DNA of 41,915 nt, from NCBI GenBank assembly GCA_017468085.1, contig JAFUJR010000020.1:1-41915 (forward strand), in the 5' to 3' direction. Below, one piece after another: positions 34,307-41,915 of this stretch. The number at the start of each line of letters is the position of its first letter. Positions within the stretch are counted from its first letter, which is position 1. A program made the position numbers and the translations under genes. Origin of the DNA: Clostridia bacterium (GTDB lineage: Bacteria; Bacillota; Clostridia; Christensenellales; Borkfalkiaceae). Below the pieces are notes generated by a model. It was not told the origin of the DNA and ran no database searches. It was given only the letters and a program-made list of their open reading frames with translations.

Positions 34307-37300
34307 ATGAAGAAATCAGTAAAACGGATAGTATGCGGCGCGTTGGCTTTGGCGATGGCGTCCAGCCTCGTTTTAGAGCGCGTTATTCGTATCAGCGCGG
34401 ACGGTGTGAAAACGGGCGAGTCCGTCTCGGCAACGGCGACGGGCGCAAGTTTTACCAACGTAACGGGGCAATTCGATACGTCGAAGATGGTAAAGGAAAA
34501 TTTCAACAGCTCGGTCATGAAGACGGAGGACGTCGCGCCCACATACGAAACGCGGACGGTGCTTGTTACGCTTTCTAAACAGCCGCTTGCAGAACGCGCG
34601 GAAGGGGAGGCGGTTTCCTCGTATGCAGAAAGCTGGTCGGGCGAGCGCGCGCTTGCGGATATCGGCGCTGAGCAGGACTCCTTTTTAAGCGGTTTATCCA
34701 GGCGCGGCATTTCTTACGAGTTGGTGCAGAGTTACAACACCGTTTTGAACGGCGTGGCTATTCGCGTCAACACCAAATACTTAGACGTTATCCGTGAAAT
34801 GAACGGGGTGCAAAGCGCGTTTTCGACGGGCAAGTATTCCGTGCCCGAAACGGTGAAAAACGTGAAAACGACAAGCGAAGACGGCGTTATCACCAACCAA
34901 ACGAGCGTTTACGACACGGGTATTTACGATTCGTCCGCTTACGCCGAAGAATACGGCGAGGGTACGGTTGTGGCGATTTTGGACACCGGTCTGGATTATA
35001 CGCACGAGGCTTTCCAAGGCTTTGAACACGAAAACGTGGACGTCGCATGGAGCAAGGATTACGTTAAGGACATGGTGGAAAACCGCGGGTTGAGCGCAGA
35101 AAAACGCAACGGCGGTTTGGACGTCAACGACGTATATATGAACGAAAAAGTGCCGTTTGCTTACGACTATGCAGACGACGACGCGGACGTGTATCCCTCT
35201 TTTTCCAATCACGGTACACACGTAGCCGGCATTATCGGCGGTTACGATACGACGGGTTATACGGACAAGGACGGCAACCCCGTCGACGAAACGTTTAAAG
35301 GGGTAGTGCCTGACGCACAGCTCGTTATCTGTAAGGTATTCACCGACGATTTGGACGACGAGGACCTTGGCGGCGCAGTGCCCGAGGATATTATTGCGGC
35401 GCTTGACGATTGCGTAAAGCTCGGTGTAGACGTTATCAATATGTCGTTGGGTACGTCCTGCGGCTTTACCACCCCCAACGACGAGGCGTGGGAGGGTATT
35501 ACGCTTGCAAACGTATACGAACGAATCCAAGACGCAGGTATCACCCTCGTGTGCGCGGCGAGCAACGATTATTCGTCGGGCTACGGCGGCGTATACGGTA
35601 CAAACCTCACCTCCAACCCCGATTCGGGCACGGTAGGCTCGCCCTCCACCTTTTCGGCGGCGCTCTCCGTAGCGAGTATCAACGGACAAAAGGCAAGCTA
35701 TTTCTTGGCGAACGAGGGGGAAAAGCAATCCTTCGTATTCTATGAAGAATCGCGCGATATCGACGGCAATCCCTATAATTTCGTAGAGGAGCTTACCCGT
35801 CGCTACGGAAAGACGGAATTTGAATACGTCGTCGTCGGCGGTGTGAACAGTTACGGACTTGGCGGCGTGGGCGTCGTTTCCGATTACCGTATCGTACAAA
35901 ATAAATTCGGCGACAGCGAAAATCCCCGCATCGCATTGGTTGCGCGCGGCGACAACACCTTCAAGGAAAAGGTGGAGGTTGCGCAGAAGATGGGCGCGGC
36001 GGCGATTATTATTTACAACAACGTTTCGGGTACGATTCGTATGAATCTCGGAGAAATTGAAGAAAGCGACCTTATTCCTGCAATTTCTATCGGTATGAAC
36101 GCGGGTATCCAGCTTGTGAAAGCGGCGGGCAGCGGACGCGTCGGTACGTTGAAAATCGACGAGTCTTTTGCGGCAGGTCCGTTCATGAGCGAATTCTCGT
36201 CGTGGGGACCTACGCACGATTTGAAGTTAAAACCCGAAATCACGGCGCACGGCGGTGAAATTACCTCCACCGTCCCCGGCGGCTACGGCGAACAGAGCGG
36301 TACGTCCATGGCGTCGCCGAATATGGCGGGCTTTATGGCGCTCGTCCGCAGTTATATCAAAAACGACCTTGGCATCACCGACACGCGCGAAATCAACCGT
36401 TTAGCAATGCAACTGACGATGAGCACGGCGGGCATGGTGTACGACCAAGACGGATTCCCTTACTCTCCCCGTAAGCAGGGTGCGGGCGTGGCGCGGCTTG
36501 AAAACGTAATCAGCGGTACGCAGGCTTACCTTTATACGGACGTAGAGGAAAATGATTTTAGACCTAAAATCGAACTCGGCGACGACCCGGAGAAGACGGG
36601 CGTGTACGAGATGCGCTTTAGAATTAAAAATTTCGGCGCAGACGATTTGAACTTTACGGCAACGCACGTTGCGATGACGGAAAGCGCGTCGGCGGACGGC
36701 TTGACGGTATCCGAGCAGGCGCACCTTTTGAATAAGGCGACGGTGGCTTGGAAAGTGGACGGGAAAACCCTTTCGGGGGATACCATCACCGTCGGAGCAG
36801 GTGCAGACGTGGAAATTTCCGTAACGCTGACCTTGGATAAGAGCGAAAAAGAGTACATAGACGGTATCTTTGAAAACGGTATGTACGTCGAAGGCTTTTT
36901 GCAATTGCAATCAAACGCTCAAAATCAGTGCGATTTAAGCATACCTTTCCTCGGCTTCTACGGGGATTGGTCGGCGGCGCCGATGCTCGACTATTCCGCG
37001 TTTGAAATTGCGGAAAACGCGTCCGACCCCGCTATTTTGGAGGAGGACAAAATCAAGGCGAGCGTATGGGAAACCTTGCCTTACACGGCGTATTATAACG
37101 ACGATTACGTATTGCCGATGGGCGGTTACGTATATCTCGTGGACGAAAACGAAGAACCCATGTACGTGAGTGAAGAGCATTGCGCCGTTTCCCGTTACAA
37201 CGAATATTACGGTGAGGGGAGCGACCAAAATTATCTTTCGTCCACCTCTATCCGCGCGGTATATACGGGCTTGCTCCGCAACGCGCGCGTAGTCAATTAT

Positions 37301-40300
37301 AAAATGTATAACGCGGTAACGGGCGAGCTTGTGTTTGCGGATACGCTGTATAATATCGCAAAGGCGTATTCGGGCGGCGGCAGTGCCGTGCCTTCCAACG
37401 TAGAGCTTCGTCTTTCGCCCGAAGCGATGGGCTTAGTGGCGGGCGGTACGTACCGTATGGAGTTTGAATTCTTCCAAAACCCTCCTAAGGAAGGCGAAAG
37501 CGCGCCCGAGGAAAACACCTTTGAGTTTTCCTTTACGGTGGATTACGAAGCGCCCGTTTTGGAGAGCGCAAACGTCCGTTTCCAAAACTATAAAGAAAAC
37601 GACAAAGAAAAAGAGCGTATTTATTTAGACCTTTCTATATACGATAACCATTATCCGCAGGCGGTGATGCTTTGTTATCCCACGAACGACGCAAAGGGGG
37701 AGAGGGTGTTGCAACTCGCAACCGAATATCCTACGCCCGTGCGTAACGCGGTGCGAAACGGCACGAGTAAGCTTTCGATTGAAATTACCGATATTTACGA
37801 AAAATACGGCAAAGATTTCTACGTGCAAATCGACGACTACGCGCTTAACAGCTGTCTGTATAAAATCGACGTTCAAAGCGCAAACACCAATATGCTCCCC
37901 GAAAACTTTGAATTGGCGGCAGGGGAAGACGAGGTTACCCTCGATATTTATCAAACGCATACGGTAGCCCTTGAATATCAAGGCGACGCGGATTTATCCA
38001 ACTTTAGCTGGACGTCGGCGTTCCCCTCGATTGCGGACGTGAAAAACGGCGTTATCGTCGGTTTGAGGGCAGGCTCTACGGATATTTTGGTGCGCAACCC
38101 GAAAGGGGAAACGCGGGTGATTTCCGTAACGGTTACGGAAAACGTTTCGTCGTCCTTGCCCGTTCTTCCCTCCCTTTCGTTTGGACCTATGCAGACGAGT
38201 ACGCAGTCCTTAACCAAGGCGCAGGGCACCGTGCGTGTGTTTGCCGGCGAAGAATTTACGCTGTCGGTTGAAAAAGATCCTTGGTATCATCCCATGACGA
38301 ATTTGCGGCTCGTTTGGCGTTCGTCCAACGAAGAGGTCGCAACCGTTGACCAAAACGGGAACGTCAAAACCTTGAAGAAAGGCAACGCAACCATTACGGC
38401 AATGATGGAGCGTAAAGACGGGGATAAGTGGATTGAAACGAGCGGACCGTCCGTAAGCTTGCGCGTACAGGAAGAATTTACGGTAAGCAACTACGTCTTG
38501 ACGGATTATAACGGCGTAGGCTGGAATGAAGAAATTGACCTCGACGGCGACGGCTCGCTCGAAAAGGTGCTCGTCGTGCCGACGGATATGAACATTTGGT
38601 ACATCGGCGCAGGCGCGTTTGAGGACAATAACAATATTGAATATATCGTCATTCCCGACAGCGTTATCGACATTCGCGAATACGCGTTTATGAACTGTAC
38701 CGCGCTCCGCGGCGTATATTTCTCCGACGTGCAACACCGTGAGGCGGACGGAAAGGTGGTCAACCCCGACGTGGATTGGGCGGCGCTTGCGATGGTATAC
38801 GAGGACGCGTTCTACGGTTGTCAAAAGTTAGAATACGTCGACCTTACCAACGTAAAGACGATCACCGTAGCGCACAGAGCGTTTATGGATTGCGTTTCCT
38901 TAAAGCAGGTGATCGATATGCCGAGCATTGGCACGATGCATCATTACGCGTTTGCAAATACTGCGCTCACCGAAGTGGATTTAACGGGTTTGCATATGAG
39001 CGGCGAATACGTCTTTTTGGGTTGTAACCAAATTGCAAGCGTAAAGACGGGCAAGTTTACGGCAATCGGCAAGTCGATGTTTGCAGGTTGTACGGCTTTG
39101 ACGGAAATCACCCTTTCCACCCCGAAAATTGGGGAGAGCGCGTTTGCGGATTGCGTCAATCTGCGCAAGGTTACGTTGGATGGCAAGGGAGAGAATATTG
39201 CCTTTTCCATCGGCGCACGCGCGTTTGAAAATTGTGGCGCGGACGGGTTTGAAATTTTGTTCAACGGCGAAAAAGTACGCGAGATCGGCAACAGAGCGTT
39301 TGCAGGCGCGGGTTTGAAGAATATTTATCTCGATTTCTACGGATTGGAAACTTTGGGCGGCAATATATTTGCCAACACCACGCTTTCGACGGTAACCGTC
39401 GGCGACGGAATCGACTTAGAAACTTTGCAAATGAAGGGTGCGCCGTTTATGGGCTTGACCGTAGAGGTTTCGGGCGATAAGTACGTGAAGCGCGACGACG
39501 TCGTTTACAGTGCGGACGGTAGTAAAATTCTGCTTGCGGACAGCAAGAAAACGGGCGCGTTTACGGTGGGCGACGAGGTGCAAGAAATCGCGCCTTACGC
39601 CTTTGCAAACAGCGGGTTGGAAAGCCTTGTCCTTGGCAAAAACTTGCAAAAAATCGGCGAATACGCCTTCTATAATTCCTCGTTGAAATCGGTTGTTTTT
39701 GCAGAGAACAGCGAGAGTATCACGGAGATACCGACGGGCGCGTTCTACGGCTCGAAAGTGGAAAATATAACCTTGCCGCAAAGCGTAACGGCGCTTGGAG
39801 ATTACGCGTTTGCAAACTCTGCGCTTTCCGCATTGACGGCAGACGGCTTGACGGCGGTGGGCAGTTACGCGTTCGAGGGCTGTAAAGCGTTGCAAACGAT
39901 GTCGCTGACGGACGGGATTTGGACGATGGGCGACGGCGTGTTTAAGGACTGTTCCGCGCTGACAAGCGTAACGCTGCCTTCCGTAACAAGACTTGGCGCG
40001 CAAACCTTTGCGGGCGCAAAGGCGCTGACGAGCGTAACCTTTGGCGCGGGCGCAACGACGATTGGCGATTATACTTTCTATAATACGTCTGTAAAGACGG
40101 TAGACTTCAACGGCGCAAATATTCAAACGATTGGCGACGGCGCGTTCTACGGCGCGACGAAAGTGGAAACCGTCGTTCTGCCTGAGAGCGTAACGGAAAT
40201 CGGCGTAGCGGCGTTCTACAATGCGTACAGCTTGCGATCCATTAATTTGGAAAACGTCGTAACGATTGGCGATTCCGCCTTCTATAACAGCGCGTTAAAA

Positions 40301-41728
40301 ACGTTGAACCTGCAATCGGCGAAGAAGATTGGCGCATTTGCGTTTGGCGTAGAGGGACAAAACGGCGCGGACGTAGCGGGCGCTTGCACCTCGCTTACCA
40401 TGCCCGTTGTGGAAGAAATCGGTGCGTTTGCGTTCTTGAACACAAGCATTTCCAAATTGGAAATTCCTGCAAGCCTGCGTGAAATGGGTATGGGTGCGTT
40501 CGGCTCGGCGGCGAACCTTGCATTGGTGTCGACGGCGGCGGAAAATCTCGTCTTCTTCGCGGAGGATAACGTGCTTTACCGCAAAGTGAGCGACGGGGAA
40601 TACGAGCTCGTTCTCTATCCTGCGGCGCGCGTGGCGGAGGGCGCGGAAAAGGCAAAGACCTACGAAGTGAAGGAGGGTACGGTTTCCGTGCTCGCATACG
40701 CCTTCTACGATTTGAACGATAACGTGCTCCATAAGGTAACTTTACCGTATAGTATGCGCCTTATCGGCGATTCCGCATTCTTCGCAAGCGGTGTAACGGA
40801 GTACGAATTTAAGAGCATTCAAGCGCCCAGACTTGCTGCGGAATACCGCGAGTGGATTGCGGCGGAAATCAAAAATCAGGCGAGCAGCAGTACGACCAAA
40901 TCGACGTACAAAGGCTTCTATTACGCCAACTTCGAGGGATATTTCTTCGATTATACGCAATATGGCGGACAGAAGAGCAAACTCGTCCTTCGCTATCCCG
41001 AAAATGGGCTGGGTTACGACAACTACGTATACAGAACGTACTTCGGCGTGAAGCATACGACGGGTATCGCGATGGAGGAAAACACGAACGTATTCGTAAG
41101 TATCGTGGACGCCATCGACTTGACGGAGCTTAACGCTTGGCTTTCGTGGGATACCTCTGACGAGGACAAAAAGGCGGAGATCCTCGCGTTCTCTGAACAG
41201 CTTGCTTTGGCTCGTTTGTATTGCAACAACGCGCGCGAGAGCGCAACGCAGGCGCAGTATGCGACGGCGGAGCGGTTGGATAAGTTGGAAAAAGCCGAGA
41301 AGCTCGTACGGGAAGTAAAGGCGAAGTTTAACGTTTTCGTCGGCGTTAAAGAATTGAAGATTGCCACCTTTGCAACCTATAAAAAGGAATACCGCGAAGG
41401 GGAAACGTTTGACGGAACGGGCTTGATTGCCTTGCTTATCTACGACGACGGCTCGCAAACGGAGCTTTCCGTAAGCGAGTTGACCTTGGACGAGAAGTAT
41501 ACGCAACCCTTAAAAGCGAATACGCAATACGTCAGGTATTTCTACGGCGAGCAATCCTTGATTGTGAGAATTAAAGTGATTGCAAACGAGCAATCGGACG
41601 GCGAGGAGGAAAGCGCTCCCGCTAAGGACGAAAAGACGGGATGCGGCTCGGAAATGGGCTTATCCGCGGCGACGCTCGGCTTGCTTGGTGCAGCCGTACT
41701 GCTCAAGAGGAAAAAACGCGAAAACTGA
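34307..41728 (+). CDS. Giant secreted subtilisin-like protease with PA, Ig-like and BspA leucine-rich repeats
   Basis: The 2473-residue protein has an N-terminal signal-like segment and a propeptide. Its S8 catalytic domain has the full triad: D226 in AILDTGLDYTHE, H302 in NHGTHVAG, and S667 in SGTSMASPNMAG, with the oxyanion Asn in CAASND. A PA domain (about 505-610) is inserted before the Ser, as in lactocepin/C5a-peptidase types. Beta-sandwich domains follow, then two Big_2-like Ig domains (about 1215-1390), an acidic DLDGDGSLEK calcium-type loop, and BspA/LRR_5 repeats (about 1430-2165). A Big_3-like domain with ATYKKEYREGETFDGTGL precedes the tail. The C-terminus is KTGCGSEMG, a hydrophobic segment and KRKKREN. 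It should act at the cell surface on proteins; the LRRs suggest host or matrix binding. Confidence 0.92.
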   Translation: MKKSVKRIVCGALALAMASSLVLERVIRISADGVKTGESVSATATGASFTNVTGQFDTSKMVKENFNSSVMKTEDVAPTYETRTVLVTLSKQPLAERAEGEAVSSYAESWSGERALADIGAEQDSFLSGLSRRGISYELVQSYNTVLNGVAIRVNTKYLDVIREMNGVQSAFSTGKYSVPETVKNVKTTSEDGVITNQTSVYDTGIYDSSAYAEEYGEGTVVAILDTGLDYTHEAFQGFEHENVDVAWSKDYVKDMVENRGLSAEKRNGGLDVNDVYMNEKVPFAYDYADDDADVYPSFSNHGTHVAGIIGGYDTTGYTDKDGNPVDETFKGVVPDAQLVICKVFTDDLDDEDLGGAVPEDIIAALDDCVKLGVDVINMSLGTSCGFTTPNDEAWEGITLANVYERIQDAGITLVCAASNDYSSGYGGVYGTNLTSNPDSGTVGSPSTFSAALSVASINGQKASYFLANEGEKQSFVFYEESRDIDGNPYNFVEELTRRYGKTEFEYVVVGGVNSYGLGGVGVVSDYRIVQNKFGDSENPRIALVARGDNTFKEKVEVAQKMGAAAIIIYNNVSGTIRMNLGEIEESDLIPAISIGMNAGIQLVKAAGSGRVGTLKIDESFAAGPFMSEFSSWGPTHDLKLKPEITAHGGEITSTVPGGYGEQSGTSMASPNMAGFMALVRSYIKNDLGITDTREINRLAMQLTMSTAGMVYDQDGFPYSPRKQGAGVARLENVISGTQAYLYTDVEENDFRPKIELGDDPEKTGVYEMRFRIKNFGADDLNFTATHVAMTESASADGLTVSEQAHLLNKATVAWKVDGKTLSGDTITVGAGADVEISVTLTLDKSEKEYIDGIFENGMYVEGFLQLQSNAQNQCDLSIPFLGFYGDWSAAPMLDYSAFEIAENASDPAILEEDKIKASVWETLPYTAYYNDDYVLPMGGYVYLVDENEEPMYVSEEHCAVSRYNEYYGEGSDQNYLSSTSIRAVYTGLLRNARVVNYKMYNAVTGELVFADTLYNIAKAYSGGGSAVPSNVELRLSPEAMGLVAGGTYRMEFEFFQNPPKEGESAPEENTFEFSFTVDYEAPVLESANVRFQNYKENDKEKERIYLDLSIYDNHYPQAVMLCYPTNDAKGERVLQLATEYPTPVRNAVRNGTSKLSIEITDIYEKYGKDFYVQIDDYALNSCLYKIDVQSANTNMLPENFELAAGEDEVTLDIYQTHTVALEYQGDADLSNFSWTSAFPSIADVKNGVIVGLRAGSTDILVRNPKGETRVISVTVTENVSSSLPVLPSLSFGPMQTSTQSLTKAQGTVRVFAGEEFTLSVEKDPWYHPMTNLRLVWRSSNEEVATVDQNGNVKTLKKGNATITAMMERKDGDKWIETSGPSVSLRVQEEFTVSNYVLTDYNGVGWNEEIDLDGDGSLEKVLVVPTDMNIWYIGAGAFEDNNNIEYIVIPDSVIDIREYAFMNCTALRGVYFSDVQHREADGKVVNPDVDWAALAMVYEDAFYGCQKLEYVDLTNVKTITVAHRAFMDCVSLKQVIDMPSIGTMHHYAFANTALTEVDLTGLHMSGEYVFLGCNQIASVKTGKFTAIGKSMFAGCTALTEITLSTPKIGESAFADCVNLRKVTLDGKGENIAFSIGARAFENCGADGFEILFNGEKVREIGNRAFAGAGLKNIYLDFYGLETLGGNIFANTTLSTVTVGDGIDLETLQMKGAPFMGLTVEVSGDKYVKRDDVVYSADGSKILLADSKKTGAFTVGDEVQEIAPYAFANSGLESLVLGKNLQKIGEYAFYNSSLKSVVFAENSESITEIPTGAFYGSKVENITLPQSVTALGDYAFANSALSALTADGLTAVGSYAFEGCKALQTMSLTDGIWTMGDGVFKDCSALTSVTLPSVTRLGAQTFAGAKALTSVTFGAGATTIGDYTFYNTSVKTVDFNGANIQTIGDGAFYGATKVETVVLPESVTEIGVAAFYNAYSLRSINLENVVTIGDSAFYNSALKTLNLQSAKKIGAFAFGVEGQNGADVAGACTSLTMPVVEEIGAFAFLNTSISKLEIPASLREMGMGAFGSAANLALVSTAAENLVFFAEDNVLYRKVSDGEYELVLYPAARVAEGAEKAKTYEVKEGTVSVLAYAFYDLNDNVLHKVTLPYSMRLIGDSAFFASGVTEYEFKSIQAPRLAAEYREWIAAEIKNQASSSTTKSTYKGFYYANFEGYFFDYTQYGGQKSKLVLRYPENGLGYDNYVYRTYFGVKHTTGIAMEENTNVFVSIVDAIDLTELNAWLSWDTSDEDKKAEILAFSEQLALARLYCNNARESATQAQYATAERLDKLEKAEKLVREVKAKFNVFVGVKELKIATFATYKKEYREGETFDGTGLIALLIYDDGSQTELSVSELTLDEKYTQPLKANTQYVRYFYGEQSLIVRIKVIANEQSDGEEESAPAKDEKTGCGSEMGLSAATLGLLGAAVLLKRKKREN
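38590..40800 (+). repeat. BspA-type (LRR_5) leucine-rich repeat array in the protease gene
   Basis: About thirty imperfect units of roughly 23 codons carry patterns such as IGDYAFANSALSAL, IGDSAFYNSALKTLNL and IGAGAFEDNNNIEYIVIP. At the DNA level the recurrent word GGCG(A/C)-TTC-TA is scattered through the array, but the units are diverged, so it is an old array. Confidence 0.85.
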
Positions 41729-41780
41729 TTCTCGTTTCCGTAGCGTATAAAAAGGAAAAAAACACCCCCTAACCGTGAAG

Positions 41781-41915
41781 TGAACCCCAAAGTTTAGACA
41801 AAAAAATATTAAATTTGTGAATGAGTTCTGTACTGTACAGGACTCATTCCTTTTAATTTGAGAGAAATTCTCTCGTTGTTGTAATACCAAAGATATTCTT
41901 CCAAAGTACGGATGA
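41781..41915 (-). mobile_element. Right end of an IS3-family (IS150-like) insertion sequence
   Basis: TGAACCCCAAAGTTTAGACA at 41781-41800 matches the kind of terminal inverted repeat seen in IS3-family elements, starting with TG. Just inside it lies the 3' end of a transposase gene on the - strand. The element continues beyond the window, so its other end and target duplication cannot be checked. Confidence 0.85.
41809..41913 (-). CDS. IS3-family transposase, C-terminal fragment (cut by the window edge)
   Basis: Reading the - strand from 41913 to the TAA at 41809 gives 34 residues, including YNNERISLKLKGMSPVQYR. This is the standard C-terminus of IS3/IS150-type OrfB transposases (integrase core, rve family). 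The rest of the gene is outside the window. The stop lies 8 bases inside the inverted repeat. Confidence 0.9.
   Translation of the reverse strand: MRTLEEYLWYYNNERISLKLKGMSPVQYRTHSQI

Noticed and set aside
34781-36217. 478-codon frame on the - strand opposite the protease gene
   Set aside because: The + strand protein here has intact subtilase motifs. The opposite frame is Arg/His/Val-rich without any recognisable domain.
1-41915. tRNA, rRNA, CRISPR array or phage genes
   Set aside because: Reading both strands, I saw no cloverleaf with a 3' CCA context, no rRNA words, no regularly spaced repeats and no phage structural or integrase gene apart from the IS fragment.

Overview
The window looks like a chromosome segment of an uncultured, gut-type Clostridia bacterium (Firmicutes). 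The evidence is strong AGGAGG-type ribosome sites, consensus TTGACA/TATAAT promoters, many lipoproteins with a Gram-positive style lipobox, BspA-type leucine-rich repeats, and close packing of carbohydrate genes. A Christensenellales-like lineage is my guess from style; the sequence does not prove it. All genes except one AraC-type regulator and a transposase fragment at the right edge read on the + strand.

Region 1 (2-8548) is the 3' part of an operon that starts outside the window. It encodes a secreted TIM-barrel protein with repeated carbohydrate-binding-like modules (5' truncated), a lipoprotein with an FN3-like domain and a Cys-based phosphatase domain, a cytoplasmic GH38 alpha-mannosidase, and a GH-like protein of DUF6259 type. 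A strong terminator closes it. The gap 8549-9380 holds no convincing gene but has palindromes, two promoters and a foldable leader.

Region 2 (9381-23874) is a transporter operon. It has a solute-binding lipoprotein, a permease carrying a very large extracytoplasmic propeller-like domain, a second permease, a fused AraC regulator/Gfo-Idh-MocA dehydrogenase, two large lipoproteins, and a wall or membrane anchored surface protein. No ATPase gene is present, so a shared ATPase elsewhere is expected.

Region 3 (24027-34089) is a complete galacturonate route. It contains a GH28 pectin-type hydrolase, a divergent AraC regulator, uxaB, uxaA, uxaC, a YitT-type membrane protein, eda, a cytoplasmic NodB-type deacetylase and kdgK, ended by a terminator. 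Together UxaC, UxaB, UxaA, KdgK and Eda take D-galacturonate to pyruvate and glyceraldehyde 3-phosphate.

Region 4 (34118-41728) has its own promoter and one giant gene for a secreted subtilisin-like protease with PA, Ig-like and BspA leucine-rich repeats. It has the same unusual GCGS-type C-terminal tail as the surface protein of region 2. The right end of an IS3-family insertion sequence begins 52 bases after its stop codon.

The most unusual items are the regulator-dehydrogenase fusion with a possible internal start, the propeller-permease fusion, the shared Cys-containing C-terminal sorting-like signal, and several large surface proteins of unrecognised family co-encoded with an oligosaccharide importer.
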